Made by a program: the position numbers and the translations under genes. The notes below the pieces were generated by a model. That model had not been told where the DNA came from. It made no database searches and worked only from the letters and a program-made list of their open reading frames with translations. Below, one piece after another: positions 6,239 to 6,347 of a stretch of 6,347 nt of DNA (position 1 is its first letter; each line of letters starts with the position of its first letter). Location: contig JAHEGL010000087.1 of NCBI GenBank assembly GCA_024645145.1, positions 429 to 6,775 on the forward strand, in the 5' to 3' direction. The DNA is from Planktotalea sp. Its GTDB lineage: Bacteria; Pseudomonadota; Alphaproteobacteria; Rhodobacterales; Rhodobacteraceae.

Positions 6239-6347
6239 TTCGCTGCGTTGCGGCATTCTTGGGAGTGTTTCAGAGTGCAAAGCGCATCTCGGTCGCACTG
6301 CTAAACCCAAACAGATATTTGAGCGGTCCTAGTGATGTGGTTTTGCC
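6239..6347. other. Right-edge region without a supported gene
   Basis: No coding region can be supported. On the - strand a frame is open from the window edge to a TGA at 6272-6270, giving 25 residues (GKTTSLGPLKYLFGFS and on). It could be the tail of a gene starting outside, but I do not recognise it. AGTGC/GCACT (6274-6278 and 6295-6299) form a weak 5-bp inverted repeat with a 16-nt loop and no T-run. Confidence 0.4.

Noticed and set aside
6270..6347. A - strand frame open from the window edge for 25 codons, as the tail of an upstream gene
   Set aside because: It is too short to recognise and has codon use unlike the neighbours (CTA, GGA, TCA, ACA, AGT). It may be real but cannot be supported.
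1..6347. tRNA or rRNA genes, CRISPR arrays, insertion sequences, prophage or attachment sites
   Set aside because: No cloverleaf-like segment, spaced direct repeats, transposase or integrase signature or flanking repeats were seen. Nearly all of the window is core metabolic coding sequence.

Overview
The window looks like the chromosome of a marine alphaproteobacterium of the Rhodobacteraceae (roseobacter group). Three things point there: the protein style of SdhA, SdhB and the mutase; the small lipoprotein gene between sdhA and sdhB; and an ethylmalonyl-CoA mutase, the hallmark of the glyoxylate-shunt-independent acetyl-CoA assimilation route of this group. Base composition looks moderate rather than very GC-rich. 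The species cannot be named from this sequence.

Layout. Positions 2-2058 on the + strand hold the end of the succinate dehydrogenase operon: the C-terminal half of sdhA (cut by the window edge), a 97-aa putative lipoprotein whose ATG overlaps the sdhA stop, and complete sdhB. A GC-rich hairpin with a U-rich tail (2089-2120) closes the operon. Then comes a + strand DUF1989 (urea carboxylase-associated family) gene at 2145-2990. The rest is on the - strand and reads leftward: ethylmalonyl-CoA mutase (ecm/meaA, 6163-4184), a GNAT acetyltransferase (4147-3701) and a DeoD-type purine nucleoside phosphorylase (3691-2987). Gaps of 36 and 9 nt suggest one transcription unit. The DUF1989 and deoD genes converge and share one CTAG palindrome as their two stop codons. 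Upstream of ecm, 6174-6347 holds an AT-rich promoter region and no convincing gene.

Metabolic sense. The ethylmalonyl-CoA pathway turns acetyl-CoA into glyoxylate plus propionyl-CoA, and propionyl-CoA continues to succinyl-CoA and succinate, the substrate of succinate dehydrogenase. The two main loci are therefore linked through C4 metabolism. DeoD (purine salvage), the acetyltransferase and the DUF1989 protein have no obvious link to that pathway.

I see mostly ordinary core metabolism and no clearly new system. The points most worth checking are the ecm promoter (consensus -35 and -10 boxes with a 20-bp spacer carrying an exactly centred dyad, and a related dyad about three helical turns away), the uncharacterised lipoprotein in the sdh operon, and the orphan DUF1989 gene.
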